Shown: piece by piece, positions 55,470 through 62,970 of the stretch
Layout of the letters: each line of letters opens with the position of its first letter
Position numbering within the stretch: position 1 is the first letter of the stretch
NCBI GenBank assembly: GCA_963704595.1
Contig: OY969922.1
Span: 682,001-746,000, forward strand
Length of the DNA: 64,000 nt
Direction of reading: 5' to 3'
From: Acuticoccus sp963704595
Lineage (GTDB): Bacteria > Pseudomonadota > Alphaproteobacteria > Rhizobiales > Amorphaceae
Notes under the pieces: model-generated
What the model was told of the DNA's origin: nothing
Databases searched by the model: none
What the model saw: the letters and a program-made list of their open reading frames with translations, nothing else
Made by a program: the position numbers and the translations under genes

Positions 55470-56241
55470 CGAGCACCATCTTGCTGAATTTCTGCGCCGC
55501 CTCGGCGATGTAGTCGCGCGCGGCGTTGTAGATGATCTCGCCCTTCTCTGCGGTGGCGTGGGAGGCATCGCCCTGCATGCCGAGCGGCGTGTAGTCGACG
55601 ATGTCGGAGAACACCGCGAAGGTGGACTTGCCGAGGGCGACCTTGCCCGACGACACGGTGCGGACGCCCTCGACGAACGGGCGCAGCTCCGGCGGCGGGA
55701 CGACCCGGTCCATGAAGACGTGGTCCGGGCACATGTGAAGCGCGACCGAGGTGGTCATCTCGGAGGCGTGGCCGGTGGGCGCCTGGTCGGTGTCGTACTT
55801 CACGCCAGCGACGTCGCGCATGATCGAGAAGACGTCGATCAGCCCGCCATAGGCACCGTATTTCGTGCGCAGGGTGCGCGACACGCTCTCCAGCGGGCCG
55901 AGGGACCCGGCGTGGATGTTGACGAAGAAGAAGCGCTTGAAGCCCTGCCTGGCGAGCCCGTCGCAGACCTCGCCGACATAGTCCTCCACCGTCTTCATCG
56001 CGACGGTGCAGGTGCCGGGGTAGTTCACGAACATCACCGAGTAGTTGAACGGGACCACGGGGGTGACGGCGAGGCCGGTGATCTCGCCGACGTCGGTGGC
56101 GATCTGCTCGACGATGCGCAGTTCCGTGCCGGTCGCAAGGTGCGGCCCGTATTGCTCGACGGCGCCGACGGGGATGAGGACGGTGTCCTCGCGTTTCAGA
56201 TACTCGGCGATGTCGCTGTAGGGTACGCGGTCGGTCCGCAT
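55462..56241 (-). CDS. Creatininase-family amidohydrolase
   Basis: A 259-residue metal hydrolase of the creatinine amidohydrolase fold. The metal-site start LIPVGAVEQYGPHLATGTE (about residues 22-40) holds Glu and His. The second site reads FFFVNIHAGS where most members have NGHGGN, and GHASEMTTSVALHM gives the GHA(G/S)xxETS motif in a variant form. The family also covers lactam and cyclic amide hydrolases, so a ring-opening or amide-cleaving step is possible here. The variant second site means metal use should not be assumed identical to creatininase. It is the fourth gene from the operon's 5' end among enzymes, after two TctC genes. Confidence 0.87.
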   Translation of the reverse strand: MRTDRVPYSDIAEYLKREDTVLIPVGAVEQYGPHLATGTELRIVEQIATDVGEITGLAVTPVVPFNYSVMFVNYPGTCTVAMKTVEDYVGEVCDGLARQGFKRFFFVNIHAGSLGPLESVSRTLRTKYGAYGGLIDVFSIMRDVAGVKYDTDQAPTGHASEMTTSVALHMCPDHVFMDRVVPPPELRPFVEGVRTVSSGKVALGKSTFAVFSDIVDYTPLGMQGDASHATAEKGEIIYNAARDYIAEAAQKFSKMVLDA

Positions 56242-56314
56242 TGTTGCTCCTGAGGGTTGGTTTGACGGGGGGCGGGCGGCCGGCGAGGGCCGCCCGAAGC
56301 GATGTGTGCGCCGG

Positions 56315-57280
56315 CTATTCGCGCCAGGGCTTGGTGTCCCAGAGCGCCTGGTGGGCGGTCTTGGACTGCTCGAGGATCGCCGTGTACTCGTCGGTCGGGA
56401 TGTAGTTGACCGGCTGCGCCGTCTCTTCCGCGACCTTCAGGAATTCGGGGTTTTCGGCGATCTTCGCGATTGCGGCGGAGAGCTTCGAGACCACTTCTTC
56501 CGGCATCCCGGCGGGGCCGCCGAAGCCGCGGATCGATCCGCCGACGATGTCGTAGCCGGCGCTCTTGAACGTCGGCACGTCGGGCGCCATCGGCGACGGG
56601 TTGGGCGTCATCACGCCGAGGATCACCCAGTCGGGCTGGCCGTCGGCGAACGTGAGCGCCTCGCCGAGGTTGGCGGTCGTCGCCATGATCTCACCCGAGA
56701 GAAGCGCGGTCCGCGCGGGCGCAGCACCCGCAAACGGCACCGGCAGGAACTCGATCCCGGCCGCCTGCTCGAGGAGCGCCAGCGAGATGTGGCCGGCCGA
56801 GCCGACGCCCTGGGTGCCTACGGTGATCGAGCCGGGCTCGGCCTTCGCCGCCGCGACCAGATCCTCGATCGTCGCGATCCCGCTGTCCTTCATGACGGAG
56901 ATCGTCGCCGGGTCCTCGACGACGCCTGCGATGAAGTCGAACGAGTCGAGGCTGAACTGGGCTTCCCGCTCGATCGGGATGGTGACGATGCCCGGCGTGT
57001 TGATGATGCCGAGCGTGTAACCGTCGGGCTCAGCGCCGGCGAGCTCGGACAGGCCGATCTCGCCACCTGCGCCCGGGCGGTTGACCACCACCACGGGGCT
57101 GTCCAGCTCCTCCTGCAGGTACTGCGCAATGGTCCGGCCGGTGAGGTCGGTGCCGCCGCCTGCCGAGAACGGCACGATGATGGTGATCGGCTTTTCGGGG
57201 TACTCGGCGAGCGCCGGGCCACCGAGGGCCGCGAGCGCCACTGCGGCGCCTGCGGCGAGGGATGCGATCTTGCGGTTCAT
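56315..57280 (-). CDS. TctC-type substrate-binding protein (first copy)
   Basis: A 321-residue periplasmic receptor for the TTT transporter (Bug/TctC family). Signal peptide: IASLAAGAAVALAALGGPALA. Diagnostic segments: YPEKPITIIVPFSAGGGTDL, VVNRPGAGGEIGLSELAGAE, GSITVGTQGVGSAGHISLAL and the P-rich hinge APDVPTFKSAGYDIVGGS. The start 57280 follows AAGGAG with ideal spacing of eight. Binding-pocket side chains suggest a carboxylate ligand, but the ligand is unknown. It is followed by a second homologue upstream in the operon. Confidence 0.94.
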   Translation of the reverse strand: MNRKIASLAAGAAVALAALGGPALAEYPEKPITIIVPFSAGGGTDLTGRTIAQYLQEELDSPVVVVNRPGAGGEIGLSELAGAEPDGYTLGIINTPGIVTIPIEREAQFSLDSFDFIAGVVEDPATISVMKDSGIATIEDLVAAAKAEPGSITVGTQGVGSAGHISLALLEQAAGIEFLPVPFAGAAPARTALLSGEIMATTANLGEALTFADGQPDWVILGVMTPNPSPMAPDVPTFKSAGYDIVGGSIRGFGGPAGMPEEVVSKLSAAIAKIAENPEFLKVAEETAQPVNYIPTDEYTAILEQSKTAHQALWDTKPWRE

Positions 57281-57320
57281 GCGGAATCTCCTTCGAAACG
57301 GGTCGGGAAAAGAGGGGGTG

Positions 57321-58274
57321 TCATTCGCGCCAGGGGGCGGCGGCCCACAGCGCCTCGATGCTCTCGTTGGCCGAGGCGAGCTCGGCTTCGTACTTCTCGG
57401 CGTCGAGGTACCGGATCGGGACGTTGGCCTTGGCGGAGTCGGCGAGGAATGCCTCGTCGGTCATCACGGCGGCGACGCCGTTGCGCAGCGTCTTCAAGAC
57501 GTCGTCCGGGGTACCTGCGGGCGCGCCGAGGCCGCGGAGCGAGCCCGCGATGATCGGGTAGCCGGCTTCGGCGAAGGTCGGGAGGTCAGGCTGGCTCTCG
57601 ACCCTTTCGCTCGCCATCACGCCGAGGATCCGCCACGGGTTGCCTTCGGCGAAGTTGAGCGCCTCGCCGAGGTTCGCGGTCGCGACGCGCACGTCGCCGT
57701 TGAGGAGCGCGGTGCGCACGGCGGACGACCCGGTGTAGGGCACGTTCAGCATCTCGACGTCGGCAGCGCGGGAGAACAGCAGACCCGCGATGTGGCCGGC
57801 CGAGCCGACGCCCGAGGTGCCGTAGGTGATCTCGCCGGGTGCTGCCTTGGCGGCAGCGGCCAGATCCTCGATCGACTTGATCTCGTCGTCCTCGCGCACG
57901 CTGAGCGTGCCCGGATCTTCGGCAATGGTGCCCAGAAGATCGAAGCTCTCGTAGGTGAAGCGCGCCTCACGCTCGGTGGGGATCGCGAGAACGTTGGGCG
58001 TGTTGATGATGATGAGCTTGTAGCCGTCAGGCTCCGCGTCGGCGACTTCGGTCATGCCGACCTCGCCGCCTGCGCCCGGCCGGTTCACGACCACGACGGG
58101 GCTGTCGAGGTGGCGGGTGAGGTGCTCGGCGAAGATGCGGGCCATCGTGTCGGTGCCGCCGCCCGCGTTGAACGGGACGACGATCTCGATGGGCTTTTCG
58201 GGAAATTCCGCCATCGCGGGGCTCGTCGCGGCGAGCGCTGCGAACGCGGTCAGGGCAGCAAAAATCTTGTGCAT
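57321..58274 (-). CDS. TctC-type substrate-binding protein (second copy)
   Basis: A 317-residue paralogue of the neighbouring TctC, with a signal peptide (HKIFAALTAFAALAATSPAMA). Shared segments include FPEKPIEIVVPFNAGGGTDT, VVNRPGAGGEVGMTEVADAE, EITYGTSGVGSAGHIAGLLF and LPTFAEAGYPIIAGSLRGLG; both copies end with PWRE. The start is uncertain: ATGs at 58283, 58280 and 58274 follow one AAGGAG site, and 58274 gives a spacing of nine. It is the first gene of the operon, divergent from the gntR-type gene. Two receptors with one TctAB pair suggests two ligands or adaptation to different concentrations. Confidence 0.92.
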   Translation of the reverse strand: MHKIFAALTAFAALAATSPAMAEFPEKPIEIVVPFNAGGGTDTMARIFAEHLTRHLDSPVVVVNRPGAGGEVGMTEVADAEPDGYKLIIINTPNVLAIPTEREARFTYESFDLLGTIAEDPGTLSVREDDEIKSIEDLAAAAKAAPGEITYGTSGVGSAGHIAGLLFSRAADVEMLNVPYTGSSAVRTALLNGDVRVATANLGEALNFAEGNPWRILGVMASERVESQPDLPTFAEAGYPIIAGSLRGLGAPAGTPDDVLKTLRNGVAAVMTDEAFLADSAKANVPIRYLDAEKYEAELASANESIEALWAAAPWRE

Positions 58275-58392
58275 CGACATCATCTCCTTGGCAGGGGCCG
58301 ATCGATCATCCACACGTTGCGGCTGTCCGTTGGCCGCTTCGGTTGTCTTCCCGCGACCGGTCCGGCCGGCGGTTGCACCAATGTCTGCAAGC

Positions 58393-58408
58393 GGTATACC
58401 ACACGTGT
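58393..58408. promoter_or_regulatory. Adjacent dyads GGTATACC and ACACGTGT, likely GntR operator
   Basis: Two perfect eight-base palindromes abut in the 157-bp gap between the divergent tctC operon and the FCD-family regulator gene. FadR-subfamily operators often contain a GGTATACC-like core, so this is the best candidate for autoregulation and operon control by that regulator. Confidence 0.55.
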
Positions 58409-58430
58409 GCCACGCCCTGAAAGAATCGAC

Positions 58431-59111
58431 ATGACCGGATCGAACACCGTTGATCAGCCGGGTGCCGCCGCCCCCAACGCGACGGGCGGACAGGGCGATC
58501 GCGCCTACGAGGGCCTTCTGGATCTTCTGGTGTCGAAGGAGATCGCGCCGGGGGATGCTCTCACCGAGCGCAGGCTGGCGGTTCGCCTCGGCCTGTCGCG
58601 CACGCCGATGCGCGAGGCGCTGCACCGCCTCGAGGGCGAGCGCATCCTCGAGCGCCGCGCCGACGGCAAGCTCTACGTGAAAAAGCTGACCGTCGAGGAT
58701 GTGATGGAGGCGCTGCACGTGCGCCGCCTGCTCGAGGCGGAGGCCGCCAGCCGCTCCGCCGGCCGCATTCCGCCGGAAATTCTTGCAAGTTTGCGCGAGC
58801 GTCTGGTCGCCCTGCGCGAGGGGGCGGACCCCACCGTGCCCGACCACCGCAGCACCGACGAGGACCTCCACGAGCTCATCGGCCGGTATGGCGGCAACGG
58901 TCTCCTCGCCGACATGATCCGGGACCTCAAGCAGCGCACCCGCATGTTCTCGATGAAGCGCATGCCCGAGCGCCTGCCCCCCATCTGCGAGGAGCACATC
59001 GCCATCGTCGACGCACTCGCCTCAGGCGACAGCGCGAGATCGGCCGCAGCCCTGGTCGCGCATCTGGAGAACGTGAAAAACTCGATCCTCAGCAAGCTCG
59101 CCGAGCTCTAG
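58431..59111 (+). CDS. GntR-family (FadR/FCD subfamily) transcriptional regulator
   Basis: A 226-residue DNA-binding regulator. Residues about 25-95 form the winged helix (LLVSKEIAPGDALTERRLAV, LGLSRTPMREALHRLEGERI). Residues about 100-225 are the all-helical FCD ligand domain (HVRRLLEAEAASRSAGRIPP, DEDLHELIGRYGGN), with potential metal-ligand residues including the Asp/His of DEDLHELI and the His of EEHIAIVDA. The start is ATG 58431. It faces the TTT-transporter operon head-to-head, so control of that operon by an organic-acid ligand is the obvious inference. Confidence 0.92.
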   Translation: MTGSNTVDQPGAAAPNATGGQGDRAYEGLLDLLVSKEIAPGDALTERRLAVRLGLSRTPMREALHRLEGERILERRADGKLYVKKLTVEDVMEALHVRRLLEAEAASRSAGRIPPEILASLRERLVALREGADPTVPDHRSTDEDLHELIGRYGGNGLLADMIRDLKQRTRMFSMKRMPERLPPICEEHIAIVDALASGDSARSAAALVAHLENVKNSILSKLAEL

Positions 59112-59208
59112 CGCGGGAAGCGCCTTGCTCAGGTGAGAGGGATCGGGTGTTGCGTAACGCTGGGGATGCCGTGCAGCGTAGCCCGCCAGAGTGTTGGTAC
59201 GCTGCGGT

Positions 59209-60025
59209 TCAGTCGAACTGCGGGCCCCAGTCGCGGACGATGAGCCGGCGGCCACTGTCGAGCGCCTCGATCCGCTGCATGGCCGCGTCGTCCAGCACCA
59301 CCTTGGTGGCTGCATAGTTTTCGGCGAGGTGTTCGCGGCGGGTGGAGGACGGGATCACGATCAGGCCGTTCTGCATCAGGAACGCGAGGGCGACCTGGCC
59401 CGCAGTGGCGCCGATCCCGGCGGCTATTTCGTTCAGGACGGGGTCCTGGTGCACCTCTCCGCTGGCAAGCGGCATGTAGCAGGTCATCGCGATGCCGGCG
59501 CGTTCGCAGAAGCCGCGCAGCTTGCGGTTCTGCAGGAACGGGTGGATCTCGACCTGGTTGTTGACGAGTTCGCCCGGTCCCAACGCCGCAATCGCCCGCT
59601 CGAGGTGCGCGATGGGGAAGTTCGACACGCCGATCCGCCGCGCCAGCCCGCGCGCCTTCGTCTCCGCAAGCTGCACGATGTAGTCCTCGACGGGATATTC
59701 GTCGTACTTGGCGGGCCAGTGGATCAGGGCGAGGTCGACCCGGTCGAGGCCGAGCGTCTTGAGGCTCTGCTCTAGGCTCGGTCCCACCGCGCCGGGGCCG
59801 AGATTGGAAGTGCTGATCTTGGTGGTGACGAACACGTCGTCCGCGCCGAAGCCCCATGTTGCGGATCGCAATCCCGCACTCCGCCTCGTTCTTGTAGTCC
59901 TGCGCCGTATCGAGGTGACGGTAGCCCACCTCAAGGGCCGCTTCGATTGCGGCGATCCCCTCCGGCCCGCGGCGGAACGCCGTCCCGAGCCCGATCTGCG
60001 GGATTCCATGAAGATTATCGGACAT
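59209..60025 (-). CDS. Aldo/keto reductase (2,5-diketo-D-gluconate reductase type), one apparent frameshift
   Basis: A short-form aldo/keto reductase of about 271 residues. Catalytic residues: Asp and Tyr in HLDTAQDYKNEAECG, Lys in VFVTTKISTSN, and His in LALIHWPAKYDEYP. IGVSNFPIAHLERAI and IVIPSSTRREHLAEN are cofactor and loop segments. The frame changes at 59852-59855; removing one C (plus strand GCCCC to GCCC) gives a seamless RNMGFGADD joint. The start 60025 (MSDNLHGIPQIGLGTAFRRG) lies 14 bases after the TRAP permease stop, so it belongs with that operon. Confidence 0.88.
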
Positions 60026-60039
60026 GAAACGCAAGCCTT

Positions 60040-61317
60040 TCAGCGGAGAACGGTGGGGAGCCAGGTGGAGAGTGCCGGCACCAGCGCGATCAGGGCGATG
60101 ACGACGAGCTCGGCAATCAGGAACGGGATCAGCTCGCGCACCAGCGGCAGCATCCTGATGTTGCCGATCCGCATCGCGATGAAGAGGTTGATGCCGACGG
60201 GCGGGGTGATCATCCCGAGCGTCAGGGTGAGCATCACCGTCATCGCGAAATGGACGTCGTCGATCCCGAGCCCGCGCGAGACAGGGATGAGCAGCGGCAT
60301 GAACACGATGATGATGACGGTCGGCTCCAGGAACATCCCGAGCAGCAGCAGGATGCCGACGGTGGCGAACATGAAGGCGATCGGCTGGTCGACGAACTGC
60401 GAGCGCAGGAAGATGGTAAGGTCGCCGAAGCCCTCGATGATGAGGACGTAGGAGGCGAGGGACACCATCGCGACGAGGAAAAACACGGTGGCCGAAGACC
60501 GGGCCGCGTTCGTCATCGCCGTCCAGAACCGCTTGAGGTCGAGGGTGCGGAAGACGACGACGCCGAGGAAGATTGCGTAGAGGCAGGCGACGCCGCCAGC
60601 TTCCGTGGGGGTGAAGACGCCGCCGACGGTGCCCCAGACGATCAGCACAGGAAGCGACACAACGGCGAGGCCGTCGAACAGGAGCCGGCCGAATGAGACG
60701 TCGGACCGCCGTTCCACCGCCTGCACCGGCGGAAGCCCGCCGGCGAGGCCCTTGAAATAGATGACGAAGAAGCAGGCGACGCCGAGCAACAGCCCGGGAA
60801 TGATGCCCGCGACGAACAGCGAGATCACCGAGACGCCGGTGACCGATGAGTAGATCACGGCGGTGATGGAGGGCGGGATGATCGGCCCGATCACCGCGCT
60901 GGCGACGGTGACGGCGGCGGCGAACTCCTTCTTGTAACCCTCGCGCGGCATCCCGTGGATGAAGACCTGACCGAGGGCGGCGGTGTCGGCCACCGAGCTT
61001 CCCGAGATGCCCGAGAAGAACACCGACGCCAGGACGTTGGCGTAGGCGGTCGCGCCGCGGATCTTGCCGACGATCCGCTTGCTGAGCTCGATCAGCCGGT
61101 CGGTGATGCCGGCCATGTTCATCACCTCGCCGGCGAGGATGTAGAACGGCGCGGCGAGGAGCGTCATGGAATCGATCGATGTGACGAGCCGCGTCGGCAC
61201 CACGTTGAGGCTGAGGCCACTGTTGACGATGCCGATGATGCCGGACAGGCCGAATGCGAAGGCGAGCGGCAGGCCGATGAAGACCAGAATGGCGAAGGCG
61301 CCGATGACGATGGGCAT
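60040..61317 (-). CDS. TRAP transporter large permease (DctM)
   Basis: A 425-residue membrane protein with about twelve spans, the ion-coupled permease of a TRAP transporter. Family segments: GLPLAFAFGLSGIIG near the N-terminus, PFYILAGEVMNMAGITDRLI, SGISGSSVADTAALGQVF, and GMFLEPTVIIIVFMPLLIPV; the C-terminal TPPVGINLFIAMRIG is also typical. The start at 61317 overlaps the dctQ-type stop by one base. Confidence 0.95.
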   Translation of the reverse strand: MPIVIGAFAILVFIGLPLAFAFGLSGIIGIVNSGLSLNVVPTRLVTSIDSMTLLAAPFYILAGEVMNMAGITDRLIELSKRIVGKIRGATAYANVLASVFFSGISGSSVADTAALGQVFIHGMPREGYKKEFAAAVTVASAVIGPIIPPSITAVIYSSVTGVSVISLFVAGIIPGLLLGVACFFVIYFKGLAGGLPPVQAVERRSDVSFGRLLFDGLAVVSLPVLIVWGTVGGVFTPTEAGGVACLYAIFLGVVVFRTLDLKRFWTAMTNAARSSATVFFLVAMVSLASYVLIIEGFGDLTIFLRSQFVDQPIAFMFATVGILLLLGMFLEPTVIIIVFMPLLIPVSRGLGIDDVHFAMTVMLTLTLGMITPPVGINLFIAMRIGNIRMLPLVRELIPFLIAELVVIALIALVPALSTWLPTVLR

Positions 61318-61826
61318 CAGGCGTCACTTTCCGGCGCAGGTGACACGCGGCGCAGGCTCGACAGCAACCCGAAAACCGAAGCGAGCAGGATACCGAGGCC
61401 CGCAAGCGGCACCGCCGCGTAGGGCAGCGCCATCGGGATGCGGGCCGAGGGCGAATTCTGGGTGAGGTTGGCGAGGGCGCCGCGGGTGCCGAGCCAGATC
61501 ATCATCACCGCGAGGATGATGACGCAGGCGAGCGCCAGCACGTTTGAGATCCGGGCGAGCATGCCGTCGGGGCGGATCGGGATCTCGATCTTCATGTGAT
61601 CACGGGCGATGTAGGCGGAGACGGCACCGAGGTACGTCACCCAGATGTTGCCGTAGCGCATCGTCTCCTCGCTCCAGGAGAACGGGGCGTCGAGCGCGTA
61701 GCGGAAGAACACCGACAGGCCGTTGATGATCACGATGGCAAGGAGCATCGCCGCCGACGCATGGAGGCAGACGCGCTCGATCCAGAGGATGAAGCGGGGT
61801 GGGGACGGGACTTCGTGGGCTGGCAT
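61317..61826 (-). CDS. TRAP transporter small permease (DctQ)
   Basis: A 169-residue four-helix membrane protein, the small permease partner of DctM. Helices include LHASAAMLLAIVIINGLSVF, VTYLGAVSAYIARDHMKIEI, and AVPLAGLGILLASVFGLLSS. FRYALDAPFSWSEETMRYG is the typical family segment with conserved polar residues. It lies 56 bases after the binding-protein gene and overlaps the large permease gene, so the trio is a single transport unit. Confidence 0.9.
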   Translation of the reverse strand: MPAHEVPSPPRFILWIERVCLHASAAMLLAIVIINGLSVFFRYALDAPFSWSEETMRYGNIWVTYLGAVSAYIARDHMKIEIPIRPDGMLARISNVLALACVIILAVMMIWLGTRGALANLTQNSPSARIPMALPYAAVPLAGLGILLASVFGLLSSLRRVSPAPESDA

Positions 61827-61882
61827 CTTCGCGTTCCATGAGGCCCCACGGCGCGGGCGCGCCGCAGGGCCGGGTTCAGGGG

Positions 61883-62914
61883 TCAGCGGCCGTAGACGTC
61901 CGCGGTCGCTTCATCGACGGCGGCGAGGAAGCCGGAGACCAGTTCGGCGCCGACCTGCTCTTCGATGTAGGCCCGCACCGGCGGCTGGGCGATGTCGCGG
62001 AACTGCTGCTTCTCGGCGAGCGAGTTGATGTAGACCTCGGTCCCCATGGCCTCGAGCGCCTCGATGGCGTCCTTCATCCGCGTCAGCTTGACCGACTGCG
62101 AGTAGTTGGCGAGGAGGATGCCGCCCTCGACCAGGATTTCGCGCGTGTTGTCGTCGAGACCCTGCCACCACTGGTCGTTGACCACGAGGAACTGGACGCC
62201 GAGGACGTGCTCGTCCGCCGAAACGAACTTCTGCACTTCGCCGATGCCGGATGCCGCGATCGCGGGGATCGGGTTCTCCTGCCCGTCGACGATGCCTTGC
62301 TTCAGCGAGATGATGATCTCGGTTGCCGGAAGCGGCGTCGGCGTGGAGCCGAGCGCGCGCATCAGCTCCATGAAGACGGGGCTCTCCATGGTGCGCATCT
62401 TGAGGCCCTTCATGTCCTCGGGCGTCTTGATCGGGCGCACGTTGTTGCTCATCGAGCGGAAGCCGCTCTCCGACAGGGCGATCGTGCGCACGCCGGTCTT
62501 CTCCAGCATGTCCTTTTCGAGGTCGGCCATGAAGTCGGAGCCGAACAGCCGCCACGCGACCGCCGAGGACGGCACGGCGTAGGGCAGCGAGAGCACCTGG
62601 ATCGGCGGGTAGAAGCCCGCGATGCCGCCGTCCGCCGGGAACGCCATCTCCAGCGAACCCTGCTGGACCTGCTCGAAGATCTCGCGGTCGCCGCCCAGCG
62701 AGGAGGCGAAGATGCGCACTTCGATCTCGCCGCCGCTGCGGGACTCAACGAAGCTCTTGAACTGCTCGACGGCCTGGTACTCGGTCTGCTCGGGCGCCGG
62801 GAAGTTGGTCGCGAGCTTGACGAGTGTCTTCGCATCCGCAGGCAGGGACAGGCCGACGAAAGCGGTGGCGATGGTCGCTGCCAGCAGCGAGCGCTTCAGT
62901 TTCATGATGTGCAT
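61883..62914 (-). CDS. TRAP transporter substrate-binding protein (DctP)
   Basis: A 343-residue periplasmic receptor. Signal peptide: MKLKRSLLAATIATAFVGLS then LPADA. Family segments include FPAPEQTEYQAVEQFKSFVE, EIEVRIFASSLGGDREIFEQ, GLKMRTMESPVFMELMRALG (the ligand-binding arginine) and QGIVDGQENPIPAIAASG. The start at 62914 has GGGAG four to five bases upstream; a second ATG at 62905 is possible. The neighbouring enolase-superfamily gene suggests a sugar-acid ligand. Confidence 0.94.
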   Translation of the reverse strand: MHIMKLKRSLLAATIATAFVGLSLPADAKTLVKLATNFPAPEQTEYQAVEQFKSFVESRSGGEIEVRIFASSLGGDREIFEQVQQGSLEMAFPADGGIAGFYPPIQVLSLPYAVPSSAVAWRLFGSDFMADLEKDMLEKTGVRTIALSESGFRSMSNNVRPIKTPEDMKGLKMRTMESPVFMELMRALGSTPTPLPATEIIISLKQGIVDGQENPIPAIAASGIGEVQKFVSADEHVLGVQFLVVNDQWWQGLDDNTREILVEGGILLANYSQSVKLTRMKDAIEALEAMGTEVYINSLAEKQQFRDIAQPPVRAYIEEQVGAELVSGFLAAVDEATADVYGR

Positions 62915-62970
62915 TCTACTCCCTCTCATATTCTTGTTTGTTGAAGTGTCGGCCGCGGCGGCGTCGCCCG

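Noticed and set aside
59129..61405. A 758-codon frame joining the TRAP permease region to the aldo/keto reductase.
   Set aside because: Only the segment near 59856-60025 is real (reductase N-terminus); the rest is a shadow of dctM in another frame.
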